This document shows positions 8,994-18,697 of a stretch of 64,000 bases of DNA, piece by piece. A program made the translations under genes and the position numbers. Each line of letters opens with the position of its first letter. The first letter of the stretch is position 1. The notes beneath the pieces were generated by a model. The model worked only from the letters and a program-made list of their open reading frames with translations, searched no databases and was not told the origin of the DNA. The DNA is from an uncultured Lachnospiraceae bacterium (GTDB taxonomy: Bacteria > Bacillota > Clostridia > Lachnospirales > Lachnospiraceae), in the NCBI GenBank assembly GCA_947629865.1, contig CANRFJ010000001.1, positions 124,001 to 188,000 on the forward strand, read 5' to 3'.

Positions 8994-9479
8994 ATGAGAG
9001 AGAAAATATTATCTATTATATCCAAAAACGGTAAACTGTCTGCCGAAGACCTGGCCGCCATGCTGGACGCATCTCCGGAGGAGATCCGCGAGGCCATTGA
9101 CGCCATGGAGAAGGAGGGGGTGATCTGCGGATACCCCACGCTCATCAACTGGGACAATACAGACTGCGAGAGAGTGACGGCGCTGATCGAGGTAAAGATA
9201 ACGCCGGAGCGCGGCCGGGGATTTGACAAGGTGGCGGAGAGAATTTATCAGTTTGAGGAAGTGGAGAGCGTATATCTGATGAGCGGCGGATTTGATCTGA
9301 CTGTCATCATTGACGGTCGGAGCATGAAGGAGGTGGCGCGTTTTGTGGCCACCAAGCTGGCGCCGATGGAATCGGTCATGAGTACCGCGACTTATTTTGT
9401 GCTGAAAAAATATAAGGAGCACGGCCTCTCTCTGCTGGAGGGAAAAAATGGCGATGAAAGGCAGTTGATTACCCCATGA
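8994..9479 (+). CDS. Lrp/AsnC family transcriptional regulator
   Basis: A 161-aa protein with an N-terminal winged helix (about residues 1-60) and a C-terminal RAM (ligand-binding) domain. ATG 8994 has GGAGGA 6 nt upstream, better than an upstream in-frame ATG at 8970. Its stop overlaps the ATG of the aminotransferase by 4 nt (ATGA), so the two are translationally coupled. It most likely senses an amino acid and regulates its own operon. Confidence 0.88.
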   Translation: MREKILSIISKNGKLSAEDLAAMLDASPEEIREAIDAMEKEGVICGYPTLINWDNTDCERVTALIEVKITPERGRGFDKVAERIYQFEEVESVYLMSGGFDLTVIIDGRSMKEVARFVATKLAPMESVMSTATYFVLKKYKEHGLSLLEGKNGDERQLITP

Positions 9480-10633
9480 GAAATCCGTTATCGAAACTGG
9501 TAGAGGAGCTGGAGCCCTCTGGTATCCGGCGATTCTTCGATGTGGCGACTACAATGGAGAATGTCATTTCCCTGGGAGTCGGAGAGCCGGACTTTGACAC
9601 ACCCTGGCACATACGCGAGGAGGGAATCTACTCGCTGGAGAAGGGCCGCACCTTCTATACATCGAATTCCGGACTGAGCGAGCTGACGGAGGAGATCAGC
9701 CGCTACCTGAACAGGCGGTTTGGACTCCCCTACCGCGCCGACGAGGTGTTAGTGACGGTGGGAGGGAGCGAGGCGATTGACATCGCCTTCCGCGCCATGC
9801 TGGATCCGGGGGACGAGGTAATCATACCGGAGCCGTGCTTTGTCTCTTATCTGCCCTGTGCGAAAATGGCGGGAGGAGTGCCGGTGAGCCTTCCTCTGGA
9901 CGAAAAAGACAATTTCCGGCTGACGAAGGAAAAACTCCTGTCGGCCATTACAGATAAGACGAAAATTGTAGTTCTGCCGTTTCCCAACAATCCGACCGGC
10001 GCCATCATGACGGCGGAGGATCTGCAGGTGATAGCCGATATTATAAAGCAGAGGGATTTGTATGTCCTCTCGGACGAGATATATTCGGAGCTGAGTTATC
10101 AGGGGGATCATGTGTCCATCGCATCTCTGCCCGGTATGGCGGAGAGAACGGTGGTAATCAATGGATTTTCCAAATCCTATGCCATGACCGGCTGGCGCAT
10201 CGGGTATGCGGCCGGGCCGGAGGTGATTATCCGGCAGATGCTGAAGGTGCATCAGTACGCCATCATGTGCGCTCCCACCACCAGCCAGTATGCGGCCGTG
10301 GAGGCCATGCGCAACGGCGACGCAGATGTGGCGCGAATGAGGCAGAGCTATGATGAGCGGCGCAGATTTGTCGTAAAGGAACTGAACGATATGGGAATCC
10401 CGTGCTTTGAGCCGCTGGGAGCCTTTTATGTATTTCCCAATATCAGCCGCTTTGGTATGACCTCTGAGGAATTTGCCACGGAGCTTCTGAAAAGGGAGAG
10501 AGTCGCCGTGGTTCCCGGCTCTGCGTTCGGCCGGTGCGGGGAGGGATTTTTGAGGATATCCTATGCCTACTCGGTGGAAAATCTGAAAATTGCACTGGAG
10601 AAGATTAAGAATTTTATAGACACCATTTTCTAA
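9476..10633 (+). CDS. PLP-dependent class I/II aminotransferase
   Basis: A fold-type I aminotransferase of 385 aa. Visible are the GVGEPDFDTP start region, the NPTG motif (PNNPTGAIM), the PLP-contacting SDEIYSEL, and the Schiff-base lysine in GFSKSYAMTGWRIGY (about residue 232). It transfers amino groups between amino acids and 2-oxo acids; substrate cannot be assigned. Coupled to the Lrp regulator upstream by a 4-nt overlap, an arrangement widespread in Clostridia, so the regulator probably responds to its substrate or product. Confidence 0.9.
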   Translation: MRNPLSKLVEELEPSGIRRFFDVATTMENVISLGVGEPDFDTPWHIREEGIYSLEKGRTFYTSNSGLSELTEEISRYLNRRFGLPYRADEVLVTVGGSEAIDIAFRAMLDPGDEVIIPEPCFVSYLPCAKMAGGVPVSLPLDEKDNFRLTKEKLLSAITDKTKIVVLPFPNNPTGAIMTAEDLQVIADIIKQRDLYVLSDEIYSELSYQGDHVSIASLPGMAERTVVINGFSKSYAMTGWRIGYAAGPEVIIRQMLKVHQYAIMCAPTTSQYAAVEAMRNGDADVARMRQSYDERRRFVVKELNDMGIPCFEPLGAFYVFPNISRFGMTSEEFATELLKRERVAVVPGSAFGRCGEGFLRISYAYSVENLKIALEKIKNFIDTIF

Positions 10634-10676
10634 ATATGTTACTATAAATATATCACGACACAGAGGAGAGAAAGCG

Positions 10677-11147
10677 ATGGCTACGTTAAATGCTGAGCAC
10701 ATTAATCCGTTTTTGATGGCGGCTAAGAAGGTTTTGCAGGACACATGCTTCGTTGAGGTGAGTATCCAGAAGCCGGTTTTAAAAGAAATATCGTTTGGCG
10801 AAGGCAGTTGGGCAATTATCATCGGCGTCACAGGGGAGATGCGCGGACAGGTGCTGCTTGGTATGACAGCGGAGAACGCCTGCGGCATTGCTTCCAAGAT
10901 GTGTATGATGGAGATAAAGGAAATTGATGATTTTGCCGCGAGCGCTTTGAGTGAACTGGGCAATATGATTATGGGAAATGCAGCGACAGTTTTTTCCTCC
11001 CAGGGCATCGGCATTGACATCACGCCGCCCACTCTGTCCCACGGAGCGGTGAGTTTTAAGTCCAGCTATACAAAATCTCTTTGTGTGCCAATGACGTTTG
11101 AAGGCGGATCCATAGACCTGTTCCTCGCCCTTCGGCAGGAGGAATAG
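10677..11147 (+). CDS. CheX-like chemotaxis/phosphatase family protein
   Basis: A 156-aa CheC/CheX family protein. The phosphatase-type signature is seen as SALSELGNMIMGNA in the middle of the protein. In chemotactic bacteria CheX dephosphorylates CheY-P; here no other chemotaxis gene is near, so the target is open. AGGAGAG precedes the ATG. The next gene (trmL) begins 3 nt after the stop, so they form an operon. Confidence 0.8.
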   Translation: MATLNAEHINPFLMAAKKVLQDTCFVEVSIQKPVLKEISFGEGSWAIIIGVTGEMRGQVLLGMTAENACGIASKMCMMEIKEIDDFAASALSELGNMIMGNAATVFSSQGIGIDITPPTLSHGAVSFKSSYTKSLCVPMTFEGGSIDLFLALRQEE

Positions 11148-11150
11148 ACC

Positions 11151-11657
11151 TTGTTACATATTGTTCTGTTGGAACCGGAGATTCCTGCCAACACAGGGAA
11201 TATAGGGAGAACCTGTGTGGCCGCGGGAGCCAGGCTTCATCTGATAGAGCCCATGGGATTTCAGATCAACGAGAAGCAGGTGAAGCGGGCGGGGCTGGAT
11301 TACTGGGATAAGTTGGATTATCGGATTTATGACAGTTATCCGGATTTCATGGAGAAAAATCCGGATGCAAAAATATATATGGCCACTACCAAGGCCCGGC
11401 AGATTTACAGCGACGTTTCCTATGAGGACGGCTGTTATATTATGTTTGGCAAGGAAAGCGCCGGAATCCCTGAGGAGATTCTCGTGGAAAACGAAGAAAA
11501 TACCATTCGTATTCCCATGGAGGGGGATATACGTTCTCTGAATCTTGGCAACTCCGTGGCGGTGGTTTTGTATGAAGCGTTGCGGCAGAGGGGGTTTGAA
11601 AACCTGAATACGGTGGGGCATCTTCACCATTCGAGGTGGAAAGATGGCACAGTATGA
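11151..11657 (+). CDS. trmL: tRNA (cytidine/uridine-34-2'-O)-methyltransferase TrmL
   Basis: SPOUT-class RNA methyltransferase that modifies the wobble ribose of tRNA-Leu. The N-terminal PEIPANTGNIGRTC motif and the C-terminal SAM knot with FGKESAGIPEEIL and IPMEGDIRSLNLGNSVAV are typical. It starts at TTG 11151, with a perfect AGGAGG 8 nt upstream. Length 168 aa is normal. It follows the CheX-like gene by 3 nt and ends in an intrinsic terminator overlapping the stop codon. Confidence 0.93.
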   Translation: MLHIVLLEPEIPANTGNIGRTCVAAGARLHLIEPMGFQINEKQVKRAGLDYWDKLDYRIYDSYPDFMEKNPDAKIYMATTKARQIYSDVSYEDGCYIMFGKESAGIPEEILVENEENTIRIPMEGDIRSLNLGNSVAVVLYEALRQRGFENLNTVGHLHHSRWKDGTV

Positions 11658-11683
11658 GCAGTGAGGCAGCTGCTCATTTTATT
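11655..11683 (+). terminator. intrinsic terminator after trmL
   Basis: 7-bp stem TGAGCAG / CTGCTCA (11655-11661 and 11670-11676) followed by TTTTATTT. The stem begins inside the stop codon. Confidence 0.6.
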
Positions 11684-11705
11684 TGAAAAAAATTTTTTCG
11701 TATTT

Positions 11706-11734
11706 TGCAACATTTTGAGCCGCTCAATCGTTAT
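11706..11734 (+). promoter_or_regulatory. possible ECF-type autoregulated promoter
   Basis: TGCAAC, 17 nt, CGTTAT upstream of the sigma factor resembles the AAC/CGT pattern of ECF-dependent promoters. A TATAAT lies nearby but has no -35 at usual spacing. Inference only. Confidence 0.35.
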
Positions 11735-11757
11735 ATAATCAGAAAGGGGACAAAATC

Positions 11758-12285
11758 ATGGTCGATGTAGCGCTCAATCCATCGGACGCGGTGGAACTGG
11801 CCCTGAATCTATTTGGTGATGATATATTGCGTCTGTCATTCTCTTATCTGGGGCGTAGAGAGGACGCAGAAGATGTCGTCCAGGAGACTTTGATACGCTT
11901 TATGCAGTCGAAGGCCGTGTTTGAGGACGAATCTAATATGAAGTCATGGCTGCTGCGGGTGGCGGCCAATCTGTGTAAAGATTTTCTGAAGTCTGCGGAG
12001 CGCAGCAAGACCGCTGCACTTCCGGACGGATTTGATATAGCGGCGGACGAGGGGACTCCGGGGGAGGGAGACGAAGTGCTGGCGGCTGTCCTCACACTGC
12101 CGGAAAAGTACAGAAGCGTTATTCACCTGTACTATTATGAGGAATATACGACGGGAGAAATTGCGGATATACTGGGGAAAAAAGAGGTGACAGTCCGCTC
12201 TCTTTTGAAGCGGGCGCGGGAGAAACTGATGGTTATACTTTCTAATACGCAGAAAGGAGATGATGGCAATGCAAAAGGAATATAA
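11758..12285 (+). CDS. ECF-type RNA polymerase sigma factor
   Basis: A 175-aa sigma-70 family protein with region 2 (LRLSFSYLGRREDAEDVVQETLIRFM) and region 4 (LPEKYRSVIHLYYYEEYTTGEIADILGKKEVTVRSLLKRAREKL). AAAGGGG precedes the ATG. The downstream gene overlaps its 3' end and encodes a one-pass membrane protein, the usual arrangement of an ECF factor with its anti-sigma factor. The stimulus is unknown. Confidence 0.9.
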   Translation: MVDVALNPSDAVELALNLFGDDILRLSFSYLGRREDAEDVVQETLIRFMQSKAVFEDESNMKSWLLRVAANLCKDFLKSAERSKTAALPDGFDIAADEGTPGEGDEVLAAVLTLPEKYRSVIHLYYYEEYTTGEIADILGKKEVTVRSLLKRAREKLMVILSNTQKGDDGNAKGI

Positions 12286-13912
12286 AGAGTCAATGGAAAA
12301 AATTTCGCTCAGCGACAGCAGCAGAGCGCGTATTCTTGCCAATGTAAAAAAAGCCTGTGATTCCGGTGAAATGCCGCCCTCACAGACAGTCCTGCCAGTG
12401 TCACGATTCTCCCCCCGGCGTATTGCGGCGATGGCGGCTGCGTTTGTGGTTATTCTTGTCAGCGCAGCGCTGCTTCGTATCCAGTTCATGGGAGGCGGTG
12501 GTGAGGGAGACCTGTCTCGTCTGTCTGATCCCTCCCCTTCGCCGGAGGTTGTTGTCTGGGAGGAACTGGATTCCATCGATGACATTGAAAAAAAGACAGA
12601 GTGCAAAACCTATACTCTGGGAAATCTCTCAAAGAAGTATAAGGTGCGCAGAGTGCAGGTGGCGAGGGAGCAGAAGCATGTAAAGATTATCTACAGGAAT
12701 GAAAAAAATAAAGACAGGATTCTCTTTGAGTACAAAGAGGAGGAAAATGCGCCTGACGTCATGGGACAGTTTGAGGAGGAGACGGAACTGGCCATGGAGC
12801 GGGTAGACGGCTCCGACGTGAAAATGTATGGGGTGGAGAAGTGCGACGGCATGACGTGGCAGAAGGAGTCCACTACCTTTGCAGTGCGCATGTCCCAGGG
12901 GCGTACAAAGGAACAGGCGAAGAAGATCGTTTCCGAGACCAGGGAGAAAAAACCGGGTGAAAAAGAAGACGGAGACGATATGGATTCTGTGCACGGGGAC
13001 GCGTCCGAACCGGATTGTCCCTCCGGCGCTGTGGGCTGGAGCGGGGACGAAAAGGAGACGGGCACTGCCGAGCGCAGGAATATATTGAAGAAAATATACA
13101 GCCGACTGGGATTCCGCGTGACGGTGGAGAAACCGGCGAAGCGCGTTTCCTACAAGAAGGTCGGGGATTTTGAATCCTTTGCGTTTTTCTACAATGCCAA
13201 CGAGGATCTGGCGGGACAGCGCATCGTCGGCTATGCCGGCTGGGAGGGATGTCCCGACGGTGTCATGGACGGGTTTGAGGAGTCGGACAGCATACAGTCA
13301 GGCGGCCTTCATGCCCGAATATACTGGAAGGACAATGAGGAGGTTCTGCTCTCCTTTACAAAGCAGGGCGTTGCCCTCACGATTTTGCTGAAGAACTGGA
13401 CAGAGGAGAAAAATATCTCCACAGCGCTGGCGGAGATATCCAGCGTCCTCCATGTCTCCATGGACAGCGGAGAGACAGATGAAGATGACGGCGACGAGAC
13501 GCCGGAGGAGGAAAGCGAGAGGGAACGGGTGACGCAGTGCCAGAAGGCTGCCCAGAAACTGCAGGATGCCGTGGCAGAGGGAAGCTTGAAGAAGATGGCG
13601 GCCTTTGGTGATTTTCCAATCCGCATCAAAGGCGGCGGCGAAACGAGAAGCATTGCAGACAGCAGAGAATTTCTCACCCTTGCGCCGGAGACGATATTTA
13701 CCGCAGACTGGGTGGACGCCGTTGTGTCCTACAGCACGGGCGCCATTGACGCCGACACAGAGACATTCACCATGGGAGACGACAGCAACTCGCTCACCTG
13801 TATGATCCGAGACAACACGGTTGTCTTCACAGAACTGTATGTGTCCGGAGCGGAGCCGACGGCTTCCGCCACGCCCGCACCGGCTGATGGTTCTATGCCC
13901 GTGGCAAAGTAA
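12269..13912 (+). CDS. putative membrane anti-sigma factor / sensor
   Basis: A 547-aa protein with a short cytoplasmic N-terminus, one membrane helix (about residues 48-65, MAAAFVVILVSAALLRI) and a large, acidic extracellular part without a recognised domain. Position right after, and overlapping, an ECF sigma gene suggests it holds that sigma factor at the membrane. Of three clustered ATGs, 12269 is chosen because AAAGGAG is 9 nt upstream; the others are too close to it. Its 3' end overlaps the end of the convergent histidine kinase gene by 20 bp. The anti-sigma role is inferred from context. Confidence 0.6.
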   Translation: MQKEYKESMEKISLSDSSRARILANVKKACDSGEMPPSQTVLPVSRFSPRRIAAMAAAFVVILVSAALLRIQFMGGGGEGDLSRLSDPSPSPEVVVWEELDSIDDIEKKTECKTYTLGNLSKKYKVRRVQVAREQKHVKIIYRNEKNKDRILFEYKEEENAPDVMGQFEEETELAMERVDGSDVKMYGVEKCDGMTWQKESTTFAVRMSQGRTKEQAKKIVSETREKKPGEKEDGDDMDSVHGDASEPDCPSGAVGWSGDEKETGTAERRNILKKIYSRLGFRVTVEKPAKRVSYKKVGDFESFAFFYNANEDLAGQRIVGYAGWEGCPDGVMDGFEESDSIQSGGLHARIYWKDNEEVLLSFTKQGVALTILLKNWTEEKNISTALAEISSVLHVSMDSGETDEDDGDETPEEESERERVTQCQKAAQKLQDAVAEGSLKKMAAFGDFPIRIKGGGETRSIADSREFLTLAPETIFTADWVDAVVSYSTGAIDADTETFTMGDDSNSLTCMIRDNTVVFTELYVSGAEPTASATPAPADGSMPVAK

Positions 13913-15305
13913 ATATAAATTCGGAACCCACGCCCACTGTGCTCACCACGTCGATGGTCTGCCGGTGGGCGTCAATGATTTCTTTGGAGATTGAGAGCCC
14001 CAGTCCGGTCCCCAGCCTGTCCTTGCCCCTGGAGAGATCCGTCTTGTAAAAGCGCTCCCATATGTTCCCCTGCTCCTCTTTCGGTATGCCGATTCCCGTG
14101 TCCTTGATGGAGGTGAATACCTTGTCGCCGCGCGTCCATGTGCTGATGTGGATACAGGAGTTGTTGTTGCTGAATTTAATCGCGTTATCAATCAGATTGT
14201 GGAGCACCTGCTGAATCTTGTCGGCGTCTCCCTGAACCGGCAGGGGGACTGTGTAGTCGAACGAAAATTCAAAGGAAATATTTTTTTCGCCGGCGGTACC
14301 CTTCAAACTCTCCGTGGTACTGTGTATGGCTTCGTGAATGTCGAATTTGGTGATTTCCAGAAAAATGTTTTCCCTGCTGTATTTATTGACGTCCAGAAGC
14401 TCCGTGGTGAGTTTTGTCAGACGGTCGGTCTCAAAGAGAATAATATTCAGATATTTTTCCTGTTCCTCAGGCGGAATGATGCCGTCGGCCATGGCCTGAA
14501 TGTATCCGCGGATGCTTGTGAGGGGCGAGCGGAAATCGTGGGATATGTTAGAGATAAATTTCCGCTGGTACTCGTCGAATTTGCTCAGCTCGGCGCCGAT
14601 GATGTTGAGCGTCTGCGCCAGTTCCCCGTACTCGTCGTTGCTGTGTATGATGATGGGAGGGTTTTCGTGGGTAATGGAAAAATCCTTTGCCCCGTTGCGG
14701 AGCTTGTGCAGAGGCCGGAAATTGAATACATAGATGCCGATAAAAGCGAGGGCCAGAATCCCCGCCATGAGATAGAACAGGGACAGCAGGATATTAAAGT
14801 AGTAATCCGCCCTGCTCTGGATAAAGGAGTTGCTCTGGGCAAAGACAAGATAGCCGTTGAGATACGCATTTCTCTCCATCTGCAGCGAGATGCACAGAGA
14901 CGGCTCCTTGAGGTAATTGTCCATTGTATAATCCATTGTGCACTCCGAGCGCAGAAAAGAGGCGTTGCCGTGATACACATTGTAAGTGGGATTTTCGTCC
15001 CCTGTGTCCACCACGATGTCTCCGTCGTCGCAGATAATGAGGATCCGGCAATTGGAGGTCTCCGACGCCATCTTCATCTGGGTGCGCAGGACGCGAATGG
15101 AATCCTTGGTATAGGATTGCTGGCTGATGTGCGAGTCGAGCAGGGTTGAGCAGGCGCTGCGGAGATTCTGCTTCGACTCGGAGATAACTTTGTCATATAT
15201 GTAGTCGCGCCCAAACGTCACTATGAAATAAAAAGAAACGGCGAACAGTACAAAATAGAAGGCGGCCAGTTTCCGGCCCAGTGTAGTTTTCATATATTTT
15301 TTCAT
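13893..15305 (-). CDS. sensor histidine kinase
   Basis: A 470-aa two-component kinase: N-terminal membrane helix (about residues 12-32), extracytoplasmic sensor loop, second helix (about 175-195), HAMP, HisKA with phospho-acceptor His in SNISHDFRSPLTSI (about residue 253), then HATPase with N (DNAIKFS), G1 (DTGIGIP) and G2 (GTGLGLSI) boxes. AAGGAGA lies upstream of the ATG. It follows the response regulator by 35 nt. The signal is unknown. Confidence 0.93.
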   Translation of the reverse strand: MKKYMKTTLGRKLAAFYFVLFAVSFYFIVTFGRDYIYDKVISESKQNLRSACSTLLDSHISQQSYTKDSIRVLRTQMKMASETSNCRILIICDDGDIVVDTGDENPTYNVYHGNASFLRSECTMDYTMDNYLKEPSLCISLQMERNAYLNGYLVFAQSNSFIQSRADYYFNILLSLFYLMAGILALAFIGIYVFNFRPLHKLRNGAKDFSITHENPPIIIHSNDEYGELAQTLNIIGAELSKFDEYQRKFISNISHDFRSPLTSIRGYIQAMADGIIPPEEQEKYLNIILFETDRLTKLTTELLDVNKYSRENIFLEITKFDIHEAIHSTTESLKGTAGEKNISFEFSFDYTVPLPVQGDADKIQQVLHNLIDNAIKFSNNNSCIHISTWTRGDKVFTSIKDTGIGIPKEEQGNIWERFYKTDLSRGKDRLGTGLGLSISKEIIDAHRQTIDVVSTVGVGSEFIFTLPRA

Positions 15306-15340
15306 TTACCGTCTCCTTGTCACTTTTTCCTGATTTATTC

Positions 15341-16054
15341 CTATGCCTGAAAGGTCTCAAATTTGTAGCCGATGCCCCACACGGTCGACAGCGCCCATTC
15401 CGAATGATCCTTGATCTTCTCCCGAAGCCGCTTGATATGCACGTCGATTGTACGGGTTTCTCCCGCATACTCATAGCCCCATATGTGGTCTAACAGCTGT
15501 TCCCTGGTAAATACCTGATTGGGGTGGGAGGCGAGAAAATACAGAAGCTCCAGTTCCTTCGGCGGCATATCCACCGAATTGCCCCGATAGATGACGGAGT
15601 AGTTGGAGAGATTGATCGTCAGATCCGTATAGGTTATGATCTCTTTCTCCGGCGCTCCGGCGTTGGAGGACGGAAGCGGGGCGTTCTCCGTGTAGCGCCG
15701 CAGCACGGCTTTTACACGGGCCACCAGCTCCTTTGTGTCAAAGGGCTTGATGATGTAGTCGTCGGCTCCCAGCTCCAGGCCAAGCACCGTGTCAAACACC
15801 TCCCCCTTGGCGGACATCATGATAATCGGGGTTGAATCGTGCTTGCGTATCTCGCGGCAGACGTCATATCCGTCCATGCCCGGAAGCATGATGTCAAGGA
15901 GAATCAGATGCGGCATAAATTCCTTGTGCTTCTTCAGCGCGCTCTCGCCGTCCTCCGCGATCTCACACTGGAAAAATTCCTTAGTCAGATACAGGGAAAT
16001 CAGCTTGGCGATATTGGCGTCGTCATCTACGATTAAAATTTTTTTCCTGTCCAT
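15341..16054 (-). CDS. OmpR/PhoB-family response regulator
   Basis: A 237-aa regulator: receiver domain with acidic pocket DDD (residues 10-12), phospho-acceptor Asp54 (LLDIMLPG) and conserved Lys (IKPFD), followed by an OmpR-type winged helix (TRTIDVHIKRLREKI). GAGGAGG precedes the ATG. It lies 12 nt after mutS2 and 35 nt before the histidine kinase, so all three are probably one transcript. Confidence 0.95.
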   Translation of the reverse strand: MDRKKILIVDDDANIAKLISLYLTKEFFQCEIAEDGESALKKHKEFMPHLILLDIMLPGMDGYDVCREIRKHDSTPIIMMSAKGEVFDTVLGLELGADDYIIKPFDTKELVARVKAVLRRYTENAPLPSSNAGAPEKEIITYTDLTINLSNYSVIYRGNSVDMPPKELELLYFLASHPNQVFTREQLLDHIWGYEYAGETRTIDVHIKRLREKIKDHSEWALSTVWGIGYKFETFQA

Positions 16055-16066
16055 TTTGGTTCCTCC

Positions 16067-18478
16067 TCACTTAAATTCCACTACCGTTACGCCGTATCCG
16101 CCCTCTCCGTACTCGCCCATGCGGTAGTTCTTTACATAGCGGCACTTCTTACAGTGGCTCTGCACGGCGTTGCGGAGGGCTCCGGTGCCTACGCCGTGTA
16201 TGACTGTGACCTGGTGAAGTTTGGCTAGATAGGCGTCGTCAAGATATTTATCGAGAACAGGGAGGGCCTCGTCTACGGTCTTCCCAATCAGGTTGATCTC
16301 CGGCGAAATCGTCATGGCTTTTGCCATTTTCATATTCCGCGCATGTGTAATGGTGGCCTCCTTTTTGGCTGCCTTGGTCTCCTGTTCCAGAAGCTCCAGA
16401 TCTTTTACGTCCACCTCGGAGCGCAGAATTCCCATCTGGACATAGCATTTGCCCCTGCTGTTCGGCGGGGTGCTTACCGTGCCCCTGACGCCCATGGAGT
16501 GAACCATGACAATATCGCCGACGGCCAGTTTATCCGGCGTTCCGGCAGGGTTTCTGTGAGTCTCCGGCAGGGCGGCCTGACTTTCTGCCCTGTCGATCTC
16601 CTCCCGGAGGGCGGCCCGTTCCCTCTCCATCTCCTTTGTCATGCCGGAATCGGACATCCAGCGGTTGTACTTACGAATGGACTCATCGGCCATATCCTTG
16701 GCCTTCTGGAGAATTTCACCGGCTTCCTCATTGGCGCGGCGCAGAATCTTGTCCTTGGCCCGGTCAATGCGCTCATTTTTCTCCTGCAGCTTCTGCTTGT
16801 AGCGCTCGGCCTCCTCCCGGAAGGTGCGGGCCCTCTCGCGTTCCTTTTCCGCCTCTGAGCGGGCCTGTTCAAGTCCCGCCACCACGTCCTCAAAGCTCTG
16901 GGCGTCGCTGTCAACTAACCGGCCGGCCGCCTGTATGATATCCTGCGGGAGGCCCAGCTTGCCGGAAATGGCAAAGGCGTTGCTCTTACCCGGAACCCCC
17001 ACCAGCAGACGGTAGGTGGGCTGGAGGGACTCCACGTCAAATTCGCAGGACGCATTTTCCACACCCTCCGTCGAGAGGGCGTATAGCTTCAGCTCGCTGT
17101 AGTGGGTGGTCGCCATCGCAGTCACATGCCGGGTGTGCAGATCGTCCAGAATGGCCGTGGCAAGCGCCGCCCCCTCGGTGGGATCGGTGCCCGCGCCCAG
17201 TTCATCAAAGAGAACCAGTGTGTTTTTGTCTGCCCGCTTCAAAATATAAACAGTATTTACCATGTGGGAGGAGAAGGTGCTGAGACTCTGCTCAATGCTC
17301 TGTTCGTCCCCGATATCCGCATACACCTCTCTGTAAACCCGCAGATGCGAGTGGTCGAGGGCGGGAATGTGAAGTCCGGCCTGCCCCATCAGGGTAAAGA
17401 GTCCCACGGTCTTCAGGGAGACGGTCTTGCCTCCGGTATTTGGCCCGGTGATAACCAAAAGATCATAGGTTTTGCCAAGCGTCACGTCAATGGGGACTAC
17501 GCTGTCCCTGACAATCAGCGGATGCCGCCCCTTCCGGATATGAATGTAATTCCGGTCAAACAGGGGCTCGCTGCCCTGCATATCCTTAGAGAGGGCGGCT
17601 TTGGCAAAAATGAAGTCAAGCTCCGCTAAAAGCAGTACGTCCTTCTGCAAATCTTCGGTGTAGGGAGCGGCCAGCGCACTGAGCGAGGCCAGAATCTTTT
17701 CGATTTCCTCCTGCTCCTTCATGGCCAGTTCGGCCAGTTCGTTATTCAGTTTGACAATGGCCATCGGCTCGATAAAAAAGGTGGAGCCGGTGGCGCTCTG
17801 ATCGTGGATCATGCCGGGAAAAGTGGATTTATATTCCCGCTTTACCGGCAGACAGTAGCGGCCGTTGCGCATAGTCACAAGGCTGTCCCGCAGCATGGCG
17901 CCGGAGGAGTTGACTGTGGCAGTCAGCTGTTCGCGCACCCGGTCGTTTACCTGATTCATGGAGCGGCGGATCCTTTTTAATTCGGGGCTGGCGTCGTCCG
18001 CCATCTCGTCGGGGCTCTTGATGCAGCGGGTAATCTCCCTGCGCAGATCCGGCAGATCCGAAAGGGCGGCAAAGCGCCCGGAGAGGGAGTCCCGATTCTG
18101 TCCGGAATCTTCTGCTGCGTCGTTTCCGGCAGAGGCCGCGGCGTCCGGAAGCCCCTTCTTGTCATAGGCGATAGCGCCGGCGGCAATCTCAAGGCAGCGG
18201 CACAGGTCGAGCAATTCGCCCATGCCGAGTACGCCTCCCTTTTCCAGTGGGGCGAGGCTTGGGCGTATGTCCCGCAGTCCGTGGAAAGCCGGTTTCCCGT
18301 GGCGGAACAGGCGTGTTAAAGCATGGGAGGTCTCCGTCTGCCAACTGATGATCTCCTCCCGCCGTGAGGAGGGCAGAAGACCTGCCGCCCGCTCCTTCCC
18401 CAGCGGAGAGTCGGCTTTTTCCGCCAGCATATTTATAATTTTATCGTATTCAAGCGTCTTTAATACTTTTTTGTTCAT
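16067..18478 (-). CDS. mutS2: endonuclease MutS2 / RqcU-type ribosome rescue ATPase
   Basis: An 803-aa MutS-family ATPase without the mismatch-recognition domains. Seen are core and clamp regions, Walker A (TGPNTGGKT, about residue 345), Walker B (LVLFDELGAGTDPTEG), a long coiled coil (about 520-630), a KOW-like stretch and the C-terminal Smr domain with HGVGTGALRNAV. In Firmicutes MutS2 acts on collided ribosomes and/or recombination intermediates. Start: AAAGGA lies 9 nt upstream of 18478; an in-frame start 34 codons upstream adds unrelated sequence. Confidence 0.94.
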   Translation of the reverse strand: MNKKVLKTLEYDKIINMLAEKADSPLGKERAAGLLPSSRREEIISWQTETSHALTRLFRHGKPAFHGLRDIRPSLAPLEKGGVLGMGELLDLCRCLEIAAGAIAYDKKGLPDAAASAGNDAAEDSGQNRDSLSGRFAALSDLPDLRREITRCIKSPDEMADDASPELKRIRRSMNQVNDRVREQLTATVNSSGAMLRDSLVTMRNGRYCLPVKREYKSTFPGMIHDQSATGSTFFIEPMAIVKLNNELAELAMKEQEEIEKILASLSALAAPYTEDLQKDVLLLAELDFIFAKAALSKDMQGSEPLFDRNYIHIRKGRHPLIVRDSVVPIDVTLGKTYDLLVITGPNTGGKTVSLKTVGLFTLMGQAGLHIPALDHSHLRVYREVYADIGDEQSIEQSLSTFSSHMVNTVYILKRADKNTLVLFDELGAGTDPTEGAALATAILDDLHTRHVTAMATTHYSELKLYALSTEGVENASCEFDVESLQPTYRLLVGVPGKSNAFAISGKLGLPQDIIQAAGRLVDSDAQSFEDVVAGLEQARSEAEKERERARTFREEAERYKQKLQEKNERIDRAKDKILRRANEEAGEILQKAKDMADESIRKYNRWMSDSGMTKEMERERAALREEIDRAESQAALPETHRNPAGTPDKLAVGDIVMVHSMGVRGTVSTPPNSRGKCYVQMGILRSEVDVKDLELLEQETKAAKKEATITHARNMKMAKAMTISPEINLIGKTVDEALPVLDKYLDDAYLAKLHQVTVIHGVGTGALRNAVQSHCKKCRYVKNYRMGEYGEGGYGVTVVEFK

Positions 18479-18596
18479 GAAGTATCCGTCCTTTGAAAAT
18501 ATGGCGGAGTTCCCCCGCCCGTCTAATTCTAATTTACAATAAATACGGCATTTTTGCAAAGGTTTTTTGCGCCGCCGCACGGCTTTGTAAAATGCC

Positions 18597-18625
18597 TTGA
18601 TTTTACGGGGAAATGACTGTAAAAT
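18597..18625 (+). promoter_or_regulatory. promoter of the yhaM-rlmD operon
   Basis: TTGATT (18597-18602), 17-nt spacer, TAAAAT (18620-18625). A small hairpin GGGGCG-CGCAGA-CGCCCC (18665-18682) then lies just before the ribosome binding site. Confidence 0.5.
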
Positions 18626-18697
18626 GATTACAGATACAAAACAGGGAAAAATACTTTACAGCGAGGGGCGCGCAGACGCCCCGGAATGGAGAATTTT

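Noticed and set aside
9749-11032. 427-codon minus-strand ORF over the aminotransferase and CheX genes
   Set aside because: Antisense of two well-supported genes, no recognisable domain.
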